NCBI GenBank assembly: GCA_947646735.1
Contig: CANTFK010000961.1
Span: forward strand, 682,001 to 746,000
Origin: Peronospora farinosa
Lineage: Eukaryota; Oomycota; Peronosporomycetes; Peronosporales; Peronosporaceae
Direction: 5' to 3'
Length of the DNA stretch: 64,000 nt
A program made the position numbers and the translations under genes. The notes under the pieces are model-generated. The model did no database searches and was not told where the DNA came from. It was given only the letters and a program-made list of their open reading frames with translations. Within the stretch, counting starts at the first letter, position 1. Each line of letters starts with the position of its first letter. Shown in pieces: positions 31,946-42,670 of this stretch.

Positions 31946-32091
31946 AGTTATACCTGTCAAACATGTAGCCATTACTGCAACCTACACTTTTTTATTATCA
32001 AGTTTGTCAGTTTTGATTCTTTCCATACATATTAAGTTTGCCAATCTTCCAAAAATGTACCCATTTTCCATCATCAAGGAATCTCGACCAG

Positions 32092-32099
32092 TCATTTCG
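32092..32099 (+). promoter_or_regulatory. Initiator-like TCATTTCG before RPC1
   Basis: Seven of eight matches to YCAYTYYY, 23 bp before the RPC1 start codon, in the 177-bp gap after the ICE2-like gene. Confidence 0.4.
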
Positions 32100-32122
32100 C
32101 ACAAGTCACAGTTTGTAGCAGA

Positions 32123-35100
32123 ATGATGCAAAATGGACGTGTTCTCGGCCGTAACGAACGACGCAATCCTTTGGTGAAGCAACTTGTATTGGAAAATGAT
32201 CGACCAGCACGAATTAGTCATTTAAACTTTGGGCTGTTGTCGGATGTAGACATGATGAAAATGTCGGAGCTTTGTGTGCATTCAAAAGACCTGTTTAAAG
32301 TACAGACACGGGAACCAGCATTGGATGGTGTATTGGATAAACGTCTCGGTGTGTCAAATAAAAAGGATACATGTGAAACCTGTCATCTAAAGCTTTCGGA
32401 TTGTGTGGGTCATTTTGGATACATTAAACTGGAATTACCCGTCTTCCATATTGGATATTTCAAAGCGATTACCGAAATTTTACAAAATATTTGCAAGACA
32501 TGCAGTCGCGTCCTGTTACCACCGATGGAACGAAAAGTATTCCTGAAACGAATGCAAGACCCAAAAGCCGATGTCTTGAGACTTGTGGGTCTTCGGAAAA
32601 AAATTGCAACAATTTGTAAGAAAACAATGAAATGTCCCTATTGTGATGCTATCAATGGTACAATACGAAAAATTACCAGTACAACGTTGAAATTGGTTCA
32701 TGATAAATATCGAGCTAAAGCCACCTATGATCTTCGAAATGTTTTCATTGCTCAATTTGCACAAGCACAAGCAAATAATTCGGAAATTGGAGCTCATTTA
32801 TCAAAAGCACAAGAAGATTTGAGTCCTTTGGTGGTACAACAATTGTTTCAAGCGATTCCAGATCAAGATTGTGAACTTTTGTGGATGGATGCAGAGGGTG
32901 GAAGACCAGAAAAATTAATTTTATCCTCAGTGTTAGTACCGCCAGTGTGCATTCGTCCATCCGTAGCGATGGATGGAGGAACTGGTAGTAATGAAGATGA
33001 TATTACGGTGAAACTCCAGGAAATTGTGCAAGTGAATTTTGCTCTACGTGCAGCATTGCAAAAAGGAGCGTCATTGAAGATGGTTATGGAAGACTGGGAC
33101 TTTTTGCAGATTCAAGTGGCACAGCTTATGAATGGAGATACACCCGGTTTAGTCAAGCCACCAGGAGCAAAAACCGGTACGCGTGGGCTTTGCCAACGTC
33201 TAAAGGGCAAACAAGGACGTTTTCGTGGTAATTTGTCTGGAAAACGTGTAGATTTTTCGGGTCGGACAGTTATTTCACCGGATCCGAATTTACGGATTGA
33301 TCAGGTAGGTGTGCCAGAGCATGTGGCCAAGACGATGACGTATCCGGAAAAGGTTACACGTTACAATATCGAGAAGCTGCGCAAGTGCGTCGTGAATGGA
33401 CCAAATGTGCATCCTGGTGCTAATATTATCCGTATTGAAGGCCAGAAGTTCACGAAAAACTTATTGTATGGTGACCGCGCAAGTTTAGCTGACGAACTAA
33501 AAATTGGTGATATCGTGGAACGCCACATGGAGGATGGCGATATTGTGCTGTTTAATCGTCAGCCTTCACTCCACAAGATGTCAATTATGTCTCATCGCGT
33601 GAAGGTGATGCCATGGCGTACATTTCGTTTCAACGAGTGTGTTTGCTCGCCGTATAATGCTGATTTCGACGGTGACGAAATGAACATGCATCTTCCGCAG
33701 ACTGAGGAAGCTCGCACCGAAGCTATTACACTGATGGGTGTGGAGCAGAATCTCATTACGCCTCGCAATGGTGAACCGTTGGTTGCAGCTACGCAGGATT
33801 TTCTAACGGCTTCCTACTTGCTCACTCAGAAGAATATCTTCTTCAACCGCGAGCAATTCTGTCAGGTGATTTCAATCATGAGTGATGCAAATGAACACAT
33901 TGAGATGCCGCCTCCGGCTATTGTGCTGCCGATGCGGTTGTGGACTGGAAAACAGGTGATTAGCCTTTTGGTGAAACCCAATTCTCAAACAAAGGTGCTA
34001 GCGAACCTAGAGCTAAAGGAACGCAATTACACGAGCAACAAATACATGTGCTGGAAAGATGGGTACGTGTGCTTCCGCAACAGCGAGCTCATATGCGGTA
34101 ATCTGGGAAAGAAAACGTTGGGTGACGGCAGTAAACAGGGTCTATTCTACGTGTTGATCCGTGACCACGGATCCCATGAAGCGGCCCGGTGCATGAACCG
34201 TTTGGCGAAGCTGTGCGCACGCTGGTTGGGGAACTTCAAGGGATTTTCGATCGGTATTGACGATGTGACCCCTTCAGTAGAGCTTGCAAAGGAGAAACAA
34301 AAGCTTCTTCAGACAGGCTATGATGCTGCCAATCGTTCTATTGAGGACTACCGACATGGCAAGCTGTCGCTGAAAGCCGGGTGCAATGCTATTCAGTCGC
34401 TCGAGAGTGAACTTAATGGCTTGCTTGGTAAGCTGCGAGAGACTGCTGGTGCCGAGTGCATGCGTACGCTGCCGTTCCACAATAGCCCGCGTATCATGGC
34501 TGAGTGTGGCTCAAAGGGAAGTGCGCTAAATATTTCTCAGATGATGGCTTGTGTGGGTCAGCAGTCGGTGAGCGGCAAGCGTGTTCCAGAGGGTTTTGTG
34601 AACCGGACTTTGCCTCACTTCCTCCCACACGCTCTGCACGCGTCTGCCAAGGGATTTGTGGCTAACTCGTTTTACAGCGGACTGACAGCTACTGAGTTTT
34701 TCTTTCATACGATGGGTGGACGTGAAGGTCTTGTGGATACTGCTGTGAAGACGGCCGAGACGGGTTACATGGCTCGTCGTCTTATGAAGGCGCTGGAGGA
34801 TTTATCATGTCAATATGATCAAACGGTGCGTAACTCGGAAGGTTCAGTGGTGCAATTTACCTACGGCGACGATGGATTGAATCCGGCATACATGGAAGGT
34901 GATGATCGGCCAGTTGACTTCCACCGTTTGCTGGAGCATATTCGTAACACATTACCTGACCGCGAGTCTCCAGCACTGCTTCCTTTTGAGCTTCGTCGTC
35001 TGGGCAAGCAGGTGGTGCAACGTCCTCAGTTCCAAGCTATTTTGCCGACGGGACGCAAGTTTTTGATTGAGATTGAAGAGTTCCTGGGTGCTGTTGCAAG

Positions 35101-36730
35101 TGAAATTGCAGCAAACCGAACAGGGTGTGGTATCGAGCCAATGGATAAGGAGGTGAAGACATACGCCTTGAAACTCGAGAAGGCATTTGATGACGATGAG
35201 GCGGTCAGTGTGCTGAAGTCTAAGTCTAATGCTGGCGGTGAGACGAACAAGGAAAAGAAGATTCAAATCTCCACCAAACTGGAGAAACTTGCTAAGCCAC
35301 AGGGTAGACGTCGCTTGATAAAGGCCGATGCAGAGTCGAACGATGATACAGAGGACTCGGACGAGGAAATGAGTCTGGATCTGACAACTTACAAACGAAA
35401 AGGGCTGGACAAGGTGGGCCTGCCGGAATGGGAACACACTCGCTTTAAGACATTGGAGGCTCGTGCAGAGTGGAGCAAGCGTGCAAGTAAGGAGGGGACA
35501 TCGGAGAGAGAAGAGGCTTCATGGCTGCTCTCTCATAACGTGTGCCGAATTACGGTGCAACAGGTGGAAAAGCTACTGGAGATCTCACTGTACAAGTACA
35601 ATCGCGCTGGCATGGAACCCGGCGAGGCTGTGGGTGCTGTTGGTGCACAGTCTATCTCGGAGCCTGGAACGCAGATGACGCTAAAGACTTTCCATTTTGC
35701 CGGAGTTGCTAGTATGAACGTGACGTTGGGTGTCCCTCGTCTCAAAGAAATAATCAACGCGTCGAAGGCCATTAGTACGCCCATTATCACGGCAGCGCTG
35801 GTGTGCAAGACCGATGAACGTTCTGCACGTATTGTAAAGGGACGGATTGAGAAGACTACACTGGGAGAAATCGCCGTACACATTAAGGAAGTCTTTGCTC
35901 GTGACCAAGCATACCTCTCTGTCAAGTTGGACTTGACGGCCATTGAGCAGTTGCACCTGAACATTACAGCTCGTTCTGTACGAAATAGCATCCTGAATGC
36001 TGTTGGTATAGGTCCGCGTGGCGTACTTCGTCTACTGAAGGAACAGCATGTGCTATTGAATGCACGTTGTCCAGACAAGCTGCGTCTACTGGCACCACCC
36101 AACTACAAGGGTGCAAAGGGTGACACTCGTGGTGCCTACTTTGCTCTGCAGGCACTGAAAGCGGAACTGCCTGGCGTGATTGTACAGGGAATTCCAACGG
36201 TGAACCGTGCAGTGATTAACTACGAGGAGGTGCAGGATGCGGATGCAGCGAATTCGCTCCATTTGTTAGTCGAAGGCTACGGTCTCGCTGAAGTCATGGG
36301 CATTCCCGGTGTCGACGGACTTCACACGACTTCGAACCATATCATTGAGGTGGAGAAAACTCTTGGGATTGAGGCTGCGCGAGAGTTGATCAGCTCGGAA
36401 GTGAATTACATTATGAGCGCTTATGGGATTGGTATCGATAGACGTCACTTGATGTTGTTGTCGGATATCATGACGTTCAAAGGTGAAGTACTGGGTATCA
36501 CACGTTTCGGTATTGCAAAGATGAAGGAAAGTGTGCTCATGTTGGCATCGTTTGAGAAGACGACCGATCATCTTTTTGATGCTGCAGTTCATTCACGCAC
36601 GGACGCTATTGTTGGAGTCAGCGAATGCATTATCATGGGCATTCCGATTCCTATAGGTACAGGCATATTCAAGCTTCTACGTCAGGTGGACAAGCCACGC
36701 ATACAGCAAAGACAACCGCTTCTTTTTTAG
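32123..36730 (+). CDS. RPC1: DNA-directed RNA polymerase III largest subunit (RPC1)
   Basis: 1535 residues, single exon; ATG ATG at 32123. Catalytic subunit for tRNA, 5S rRNA and other small-RNA synthesis. The zinc-binding clamp start is CETCHLKLSDCVGHFG, and the active-site Mg2+ loop NADFDGDEMN is at residues 512-521. Class-specific wording (FHIGYFKAITEILQNICKTCSRVLL, GKRVDFSGRTVISPDPNL, LMTF/ITRFGIAKMKESVLM) favours Pol III over I and II, and there is no heptad-repeat tail. It is longer than the usual ~1390 residues, partly because of an acidic, Lys-rich insert at about residues 1045-1110 (SNDDTEDSDEEMS). It sits just downstream of the ICE2-like gene and in the same block as SNAPC4-like and TFIIE genes. 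Confidence 0.96.
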   Translation: MMQNGRVLGRNERRNPLVKQLVLENDRPARISHLNFGLLSDVDMMKMSELCVHSKDLFKVQTREPALDGVLDKRLGVSNKKDTCETCHLKLSDCVGHFGYIKLELPVFHIGYFKAITEILQNICKTCSRVLLPPMERKVFLKRMQDPKADVLRLVGLRKKIATICKKTMKCPYCDAINGTIRKITSTTLKLVHDKYRAKATYDLRNVFIAQFAQAQANNSEIGAHLSKAQEDLSPLVVQQLFQAIPDQDCELLWMDAEGGRPEKLILSSVLVPPVCIRPSVAMDGGTGSNEDDITVKLQEIVQVNFALRAALQKGASLKMVMEDWDFLQIQVAQLMNGDTPGLVKPPGAKTGTRGLCQRLKGKQGRFRGNLSGKRVDFSGRTVISPDPNLRIDQVGVPEHVAKTMTYPEKVTRYNIEKLRKCVVNGPNVHPGANIIRIEGQKFTKNLLYGDRASLADELKIGDIVERHMEDGDIVLFNRQPSLHKMSIMSHRVKVMPWRTFRFNECVCSPYNADFDGDEMNMHLPQTEEARTEAITLMGVEQNLITPRNGEPLVAATQDFLTASYLLTQKNIFFNREQFCQVISIMSDANEHIEMPPPAIVLPMRLWTGKQVISLLVKPNSQTKVLANLELKERNYTSNKYMCWKDGYVCFRNSELICGNLGKKTLGDGSKQGLFYVLIRDHGSHEAARCMNRLAKLCARWLGNFKGFSIGIDDVTPSVELAKEKQKLLQTGYDAANRSIEDYRHGKLSLKAGCNAIQSLESELNGLLGKLRETAGAECMRTLPFHNSPRIMAECGSKGSALNISQMMACVGQQSVSGKRVPEGFVNRTLPHFLPHALHASAKGFVANSFYSGLTATEFFFHTMGGREGLVDTAVKTAETGYMARRLMKALEDLSCQYDQTVRNSEGSVVQFTYGDDGLNPAYMEGDDRPVDFHRLLEHIRNTLPDRESPALLPFELRRLGKQVVQRPQFQAILPTGRKFLIEIEEFLGAVASEIAANRTGCGIEPMDKEVKTYALKLEKAFDDDEAVSVLKSKSNAGGETNKEKKIQISTKLEKLAKPQGRRRLIKADAESNDDTEDSDEEMSLDLTTYKRKGLDKVGLPEWEHTRFKTLEARAEWSKRASKEGTSEREEASWLLSHNVCRITVQQVEKLLEISLYKYNRAGMEPGEAVGAVGAQSISEPGTQMTLKTFHFAGVASMNVTLGVPRLKEIINASKAISTPIITAALVCKTDERSARIVKGRIEKTTLGEIAVHIKEVFARDQAYLSVKLDLTAIEQLHLNITARSVRNSILNAVGIGPRGVLRLLKEQHVLLNARCPDKLRLLAPPNYKGAKGDTRGAYFALQALKAELPGVIVQGIPTVNRAVINYEEVQDADAANSLHLLVEGYGLAEVMGIPGVDGLHTTSNHIIEVEKTLGIEAARELISSEVNYIMSAYGIGIDRRHLMLLSDIMTFKGEVLGITRFGIAKMKESVLMLASFEKTTDHLFDAAVHSRTDAIVGVSECIIMGIPIPIGTGIFKLLRQVDKPRIQQRQPLLF

Positions 36731-37388
36731 AGCAAGCTTTTGATGGAGTTGTTTTACTTACTACTGAGTAAGCATGAGGCCTTCCGCTGACCGGTCTCAT
36801 GTCAAAGATGATCTCGCTCTATCAAAATATCTGCAGCGCGTTCGTCAAAGGTTGCTAAGGTCTGATCATCCTTTTGGACTGTCCTTCCCGGTACACAGGC
36901 TTGGGTTGACGAAACTGCATGTTACATCGGGATTTGAGCATGTAACGTCCAACGCAGGAAAAACTTGGAAGAAAAACTGTAACGTAAAGTGCATGTTACG
37001 AGAGCATCAGTGTTGAATATTTGAATAATCTTCCATTGAAGAGGTGTTGAGATGCACTTGCGTACGAGCCGAAGCAGGGAAAAGAATCCAGTTTTCTATG
37101 GCGACTTGAAGCAAGACTCGAGTGGATCTCACATAGATCATAGGGCTCAAGCCTACAGGTTAAAGTCAAAAGTCTTGTGCTACATGACGACAGGCTGCAA
37201 GGTCGATAGAAAACATGATCAATGACTGACGTCGTGAAACCACGTGTCTATTATTTGCGATGGTCTCTCCATATACCTACGCTATACATGGAGCAATAAA
37301 TACTGGACTAGAAGAGCGTAAGATCCAGATACTCGCAGTGATCTCACCTCTCCTGACTACTGTAGTGTCATCTTCCTCTGCTGTCGAT
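36731..37388. other. Intergenic region with a doubtful 80-codon ORF
   Basis: An ATG-initiated + ORF (36774-37016) begins 43 bp after the RPC1 stop. It is Arg/Lys-rich and shows no motif, so it is more likely 3' UTR. The rest, up to the convergent gene end at 37389, is featureless. Confidence 0.4.
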
Positions 37389-37871
37389 TCAATACAATAA
37401 CACCTTTTCTCGTGGAGTATTGTAGACATGTCCACACCGATGCAATGTTACGTCCCGTGAAGAACACGAGTCGTTCATGACCTTCTTGGTCACTTGATCC
37501 CACCTTGAAAATGCACGCGAGTCCAACGTGGCTCGTACGTCACGACAGATCAACGCAATGTCATCCATGGCAAAAGCTTGATTCTTGACCAAAAGACGAG
37601 CCCGTTCCATTGGATCCAACCAAAGCTCGTTGCACGTCCGACGAGTGCAGGAATCAATGATACTCTCGTCTTTACTCTCCTTGACCTCCTCTTCATCCGT
37701 TTCAACCAAAAGCATTGAGGACGAATGACTGATCGGTTTTCCAATGAGACCCACGGGTGGACCACCACTTGATGGCACGGCACTGGCATTGTAGCCCACA
37801 TTAAACACCAAGACACTCACAGGACCCCAGTGTACGTGCTTTGGTTTCGTTTCGTTCGTCATTGTCAACAT
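37389..37871 (-). CDS. Small conserved-looking hypothetical protein
   Basis: 160 residues, ATG start, single exon. The N-terminal block (HVHWGPVSVLVFNVGY, then PSSGGPPVGL) resembles a short beta-strand motif (V-x-F-x-x-V-x-V ... G-x-P) that I associate with small stramenopile proteins; this is recollection, not a search. An acidic stretch (DEEEVKESKDES) and a helical C-terminus (LDPMERARLLVKNQAF) follow. No enzymatic motif is evident. It is convergent to RPC1. Confidence 0.6.
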   Translation of the reverse strand: MLTMTNETKPKHVHWGPVSVLVFNVGYNASAVPSSGGPPVGLIGKPISHSSSMLLVETDEEEVKESKDESIIDSCTRRTCNELWLDPMERARLLVKNQAFAMDDIALICRDVRATLDSRAFSRWDQVTKKVMNDSCSSRDVTLHRCGHVYNTPREKVLLY

Positions 37872-40237
37872 GTCGCTATTGTAAAGACGACGACGACGTT
37901 AAATGTGACACGAAGCGACTAATTCACAAGTGACTAAGTAGATTACGGCGTAGGAGTCAGAGAGAAGGATGCGTTGTCCGTCGGACAGGGTCGGTAGATG
38001 TAGAAACGGGTTGTCAAGCAGCTGCAGCAAGTGGTGGTAGAGATGTGTCGATGGTGGTGACGATAAAAAGACGGAATGATCGTCTTGATGATGGACGGAC
38101 GGGGCAAACATTCCTGCACGCACGTGTGTATATTTGAGTCGTTCTTTCTTATAGAGTTAAGAAAGCGATCGTCGTTGGCATGCGTAAGGACTGATTTATT
38201 GTCGGCTCTCTGCTGGTGCTAGCGGATTGCTAGGAACTCATGCGATTGCATAGCTTTTTTTCTTTCAAATGACGTCGTGTTGTGGGTTTTCAGCCTTGGA
38301 GGAAGCTATCGTGTGATATATATATAATCTGTTGTCGCACGTATGCTTAAGACCTGCCGGGTCAGACATGTGGTCAGGTCGCTTACGTAATGCAGCACGT
38401 ACGAGCACACGGTCTATGGTGTACTGAAGAGCCGTTATCGTGAATCTTTCTCGTGCTAACAACTAGGAGGACTTTAAACGTTCGGATCCGAAAACTTGGA
38501 AAGCACGTCGTTTGTGTCAATTGGAACTACACCGGCTTGGTGGAAGCAGCGGCAAATGAGGTGCGTCTCCGTTTGATTGGAGGGTACCAAATTGAAATGA
38601 CGAGCTCATGTGGTGCTCGTCTCTTCTTCTTGTGATTACCGGATAGGACTGCAATGCACTTTACAAGCACAAGCACAAGCCATGCTTTTGCCGTATGGAT
38701 GTGGTCGTCATCTGATCACTTAGATTCAACGGATATCCACATCTCTATTTGCAGCGAAAGCTCTGCACGATAGCATGGTGTCTTTCTCTGTCTTCTCCAC
38801 CGGACGTCACCTGTTGACGCTTGGTTATGGCGTGTTTACAAGCACAAGCCATTGCTGGAAGCATACGGTCGTCATGTGATCACTTGGATTTGACGTGGAA
38901 GCTTAATGGGTCACCGAAGACGCATGCGTTCGACCGAAAAAAGATCCTCCACCAAATTTGCAAGCTCTCGTTGAGTCACAGGAAGGAATGGGCACTACGT
39001 CACCTTCAACGATATATACATATAGATACATGAAGACTTGCTTGCAATGCCTGTCTATCTGCCATGCAGGAGTCATTCGAGCTAGAGAAGACACACGTCT
39101 TGTCGACAGAATAACGTCGACAAGAACGTCCCCACTCATTCTTTCTGGTACCTGATTTCTCTCTCAATCCTGTTATACGATGCTTGCACATTCTGCTCTA
39201 TATAAACGTATGAATGATGCGTAATGTGCCCCCAACCAGCAAGCAAATGCTTTTACGAATACGATCGTCATGTACAAAAGATGTGGAGGAAGGACGTTTG
39301 CCTTGATTACTTGCGACGAGTCTTGTGATTACTTCCCTCTAAAGCATCAAGACGGACATCCTTTCTGGTCCATCTCAGACGATCCAGTGAGATCCGTTCT
39401 TCGCATGATCCACACTTGAGTAATGCAGCTTCGTCTGCTGATAGGAATGGACGAGGAACGAGGAACGAGGAGAGGCAAAGACAATTAGGATCGAACAATC
39501 CGAGAAAGGAGGAAACGATACGGTGGCACTCTTCGACGCATCTTCGAGGAATGATAATTCAATTCCAAGAGCTACGCTACTGATTAGCTGGAATCTGGAT
39601 GTGTCTCTTTGAGACCGTCTCTCCTCTTATGGCGATACGGGGATATTGTGGGCGAAAAGTGGTAGAAGCCAAGCAATAAGCTTTACGCACTCTTCATTCA
39701 ATGGACTTACTCGATCAGGCTTCTCAATCGGATGGAGAAGGAGGCACGAGAAGTGAAAAAAACAATTGCCTGGAAGCGTGATATACGTCAAAAAGCGCAG
39801 AGGAGATGATACTGTCCTTATGACGAACAATGTCATAAGTTCAGTATTCTCTTCGCTTGTGGTAATCACGTACGTCCCGTGGAGGCGAATGTACCACTGC
39901 GGACAATTGTAAAGAAAGTTGACACATTATCTGGTTGTTCCAGACGGAGTTCATGACACGTCACTAGATGCAAAACAATGAAGAAGTGTATATCGTGTAA
40001 CGCATCGCGTCAAGATGTTATTCTCGTTGATTGGTGGCAGTCGATTTTCATTTGAAGTGGTGACTTCCTCGCAGCTTTCTTCGTTTTCAACAGCGACCGA
40101 TCATCATTAGGAAGGAAATCTCGATGAAGAACTGCTTGCTGTGATGCAGGTTCCAAGAATACTGCTAGGTTTCTCGAAACTCTTGTCCCTGACAACAAAT
40201 TGGACGCCTTTGTCAGTGATATGAGCTGCAATTGCGT
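37872..40237. other. 2.4-kb gene-poor region
   Basis: Many short ORFs but none convincing. A diverged direct repeat (38661-38730 and 38835-38896) shares TTACAAGCACAAGC and a GTCGTCAT..GATCACTT block. Short GGAACGA repeats occur at about 39455. The first few hundred bases presumably include the promoter of the 160-residue gene. Confidence 0.4.
38661..38896 (+). repeat. Pair of diverged direct repeats
   Basis: About 60-bp units at 38661-38730 and 38835-38896 share TTACAAGCACAAGC, CCAT and TGGTCGTCAT-type words followed by a GATCACTT block. A third weaker relative may occur near 39245. Confidence 0.45.
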
Positions 40238-41119
40238 TCATTCCGTTCGCTGCACCTCTTGGCTCCAAAAGTATCGGATAATCTCCCGCTGTTGCCTACT
40301 ATCCGACTGCAGATAGTCACTTTGTGCTGTTTGGTCCTTCATCAAATACGTCAAGGCACTGCCAAACTTGACAAGATTCGGCTCAATCTCTGCGTTCCAC
40401 ATTGTGTCGTCCCACGACACCTTGGTCATTTTTGTCTGCGTCTTTGCAGCATGTAAATGTTCCACCAATTCTCCTTCTCGCACTCCTAAAATGTACAGAT
40501 ATGTCTGTAACTGGGCAATATCGTACTTGGGTAAAGGTGAAATAAACCGCTTGAGTCGATTCTTGACCTCAATGACTTTTCCGTCGACTTGTCCATCAAT
40601 TTTCCCACCAACGAACACGTTAAATCGTGCTACCGTAGCAACTTTTTTCTTAATAAATTTAAGATTTCTCTCCTTCACGATCACTTTTTTCTCTTTTTGA
40701 TACTGTTCAATGCCTGCAGTCTCTTGTTTCATACCAAAGCTTTTGTGCATCGTCGAAGTAACAAACTCGACCACTTGAGTCTTAAGATCAATGGGAGTAG
40801 TAGTTGGTAATGATTGTACCACTTGTGCTTGAGCTTGAGCAACTTGTTGAATTGTATCAGCATTAGAAGCTTCTTGAATCAGCTTCGTAATGACTGGAGA
40901 GATCCCTAGATCCTCAACAATTGTCTGCATTTTTTCTTCTGGACTTGATAGCGATAAGGCCAATTTTTCTTGCAATGTTGAAATTTGCTGGGGGTTCGTA
41001 CGATGCCACACATTAAGAAAAACGTCTTCAATGTTACGATATGGATTTAAAGCACTGATGACGGGCACTTCGCTAGCAAAGATCATAATATTACGCTTTA
41101 GTGCGTATCGTGCAGTCAT
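40238..41119 (-). CDS. PD-(D/E)XK nuclease-like protein (YqaJ/lambda-exonuclease superfamily)
   Basis: 293 residues, ATG start, single exon. The N-terminal FASEVPVISALNPY resembles the ASE-x-A-x-x-G-x-N-P-Y entry motif of YqaJ-type recombination exonucleases. The catalytic core is at about residues 172-215: GKIDGQVDG (Asp), VIEVKNR (Glu-x-Lys), then a helix YDIAQLQTYLYIL with the Q typical of the fold. A coiled or Gln/Ala-rich stretch (QQVAQAQAQVVQSL) lies in between. The function is probably DNA end processing or recombination, but the cellular role is unknown. Similar short nucleases occur in phages and large DNA viruses, so horizontal acquisition is conceivable. Assignment by motif only. 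Confidence 0.65.
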   Translation of the reverse strand: MTARYALKRNIMIFASEVPVISALNPYRNIEDVFLNVWHRTNPQQISTLQEKLALSLSSPEEKMQTIVEDLGISPVITKLIQEASNADTIQQVAQAQAQVVQSLPTTTPIDLKTQVVEFVTSTMHKSFGMKQETAGIEQYQKEKKVIVKERNLKFIKKKVATVARFNVFVGGKIDGQVDGKVIEVKNRLKRFISPLPKYDIAQLQTYLYILGVREGELVEHLHAAKTQTKMTKVSWDDTMWNAEIEPNLVKFGSALTYLMKDQTAQSDYLQSDSRQQREIIRYFWSQEVQRTE

Positions 41120-41395
41120 TCTGTCCCAATGGATAGAGTAGAATTGAAATTTATATGAGGAGCTCCAGGTTGTTGTTACGATTTAACGTTATAATTAAAA
41201 TTGTTAATACCATTTTTCGTGTTGATAAGATGTTAAAAAGCGTGAAAATGGTTTGGTTTTAATTTAGTCTGATAGAACCGCGAGTAAAAGCAAAAAAACG
41301 TCTGTACCAGTACAAAATACACGTAATATGATATAATCAATTAGTTTTTGTCCAAGCAGGAGGACGTTGTTATGATGATAATATCATGTAAACAT

Positions 41396-42530
41396 TCATA
41401 GTGAACATACCGCAAGAATGAGACCAATGATAACAATCCACTTCAAGATGAATTTCATCACATGGTTGCCGGTGCCGTCGAGACTCCGCACGATCTGGTT
41501 GTTCCGCTTAAAACACGTCACTGACTCAGCTAAAAGAAGCTTCTTGGTTTCTTCGTCATGCGGTACAGCATTGATTGCATCTTTTATTGTATGACGAAGA
41601 GCCTGATACATACCAATAAGAGAGACCATATAACAATCACCGAGCCATCACAATCTCACAACATTCTGCGAATTCATACCTTGTTACTGTCGACATTGAA
41701 AGCAAAACAATTGAGTCCCTGTCCCTCAGGCGGCGTGAAACTTCTCTTGACCATCTTTTTGATCATTACACCACCCGCCAGCATGGCCATGTACATGTGA
41801 TAACAGTATGGCAGTACCAAAGTTGGGTTCTACCATGTTACATTATGGTGAGTTAGTAAAAACTCGCTCTTAAACTTGCAGCTTCAAAAGTACGAGAACC
41901 TTTTCACACAGTTCTTTCAAATACCTAGAGCAAAAGAGAAGAAAAAAACACAACCAATTACTAGATACAAAAACAGTCATGTTTTGACTATTGACGTACT
42001 TGACGTAGTCTTGTGTAGCTTGAGTTGGCTGGTATTTCGTATTCCATTCCTCTCCGAGGTAAAACTCCAGGTCCTTTGCAATATTATCAGCCTAGAATAT
42101 TATATTTCCGTGTCATTTTAATAAAAATTAAAGAAAAAAACTCACGATTGTTTTACTTACCCTGGCAATCTCATCAATAATTTTGTAAAGTCCACTAAAA
42201 GTTGCATGATTTTTGTGTGTTTTAATGATTAATTCCAGCTGTACGTAGACGTAATCTATTTATCACGACAATAATAAATTACGTATTCTAAATTTAAAAC
42301 ATTCCAAATAGATAACTTTCTTACAAAATAGCAGCAAAGTGCGGCCGTAAAGTTTCTTGTCCATTAACGCCACCACTAGCTTCAGATTTACTAGTCTGCA
42401 GTACAAGAGACGTATTGTATACGTAATTTATATCAACATATAGATGACAGACGCCGTACTTGTCCGAGATGGAGTGAATCTCGCGCGTCGCCGCACGCAT
42501 TTGCTCCGTCAATAGTGGCGAAGTCTCCAT
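41396..42530 (-). CDS. Heme oxygenase with C-terminal membrane anchor, seven exons
   Basis: Oxidises heme to biliverdin, CO and iron. Exons (minus) from ATG 42530: 42530-42460, 42395-42325, 42255-42161, 42091-42000, 41924-41900, 41829-41680, 41602-41396; all phases agree, giving 236 residues. The proximal heme ligand lies in TREIHSISDK (H19), and the distal-helix Gly region is MAMLAGG. Other family wording: ALMDKKLYGRTL, DLEFYLGEEW, LNCFAF. The last exon ends in a hydrophobic segment (FILKWIVIIGLILAV), so it is tail-anchored, probably in the ER, like animal HO-1. The donor of the 25-nt exon 5 (GTTCTC) is weak but gives the right frame. The final exon may continue after another intron at GCG/GTATGT. 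Divergent from the TPR gene. Confidence 0.85.
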
Positions 42531-42670
42531 CTTTTCTTCGAAAAATACCTGACCTTGGTAAGCTTACCGAGAAGCACATGTAGTTTACGTATAAATTACA
42601 GCTTACCTATCATAGTTCATAAATAACTTGCACTCTTCCTTTCGTCATTTTTGATCTTCAAAATTGTACC
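42531..42670. promoter_or_regulatory. Bidirectional promoter: heme oxygenase / TPR protein
   Basis: 140 bp separate the divergent ATGs. The region is AT-rich; no specific element was assigned. Confidence 0.45.

Noticed and set aside
36774..37016. 80-codon ORF just after RPC1
   Set aside because: No motif, sits in the expected 3' UTR; listed only as part of the intergenic note.
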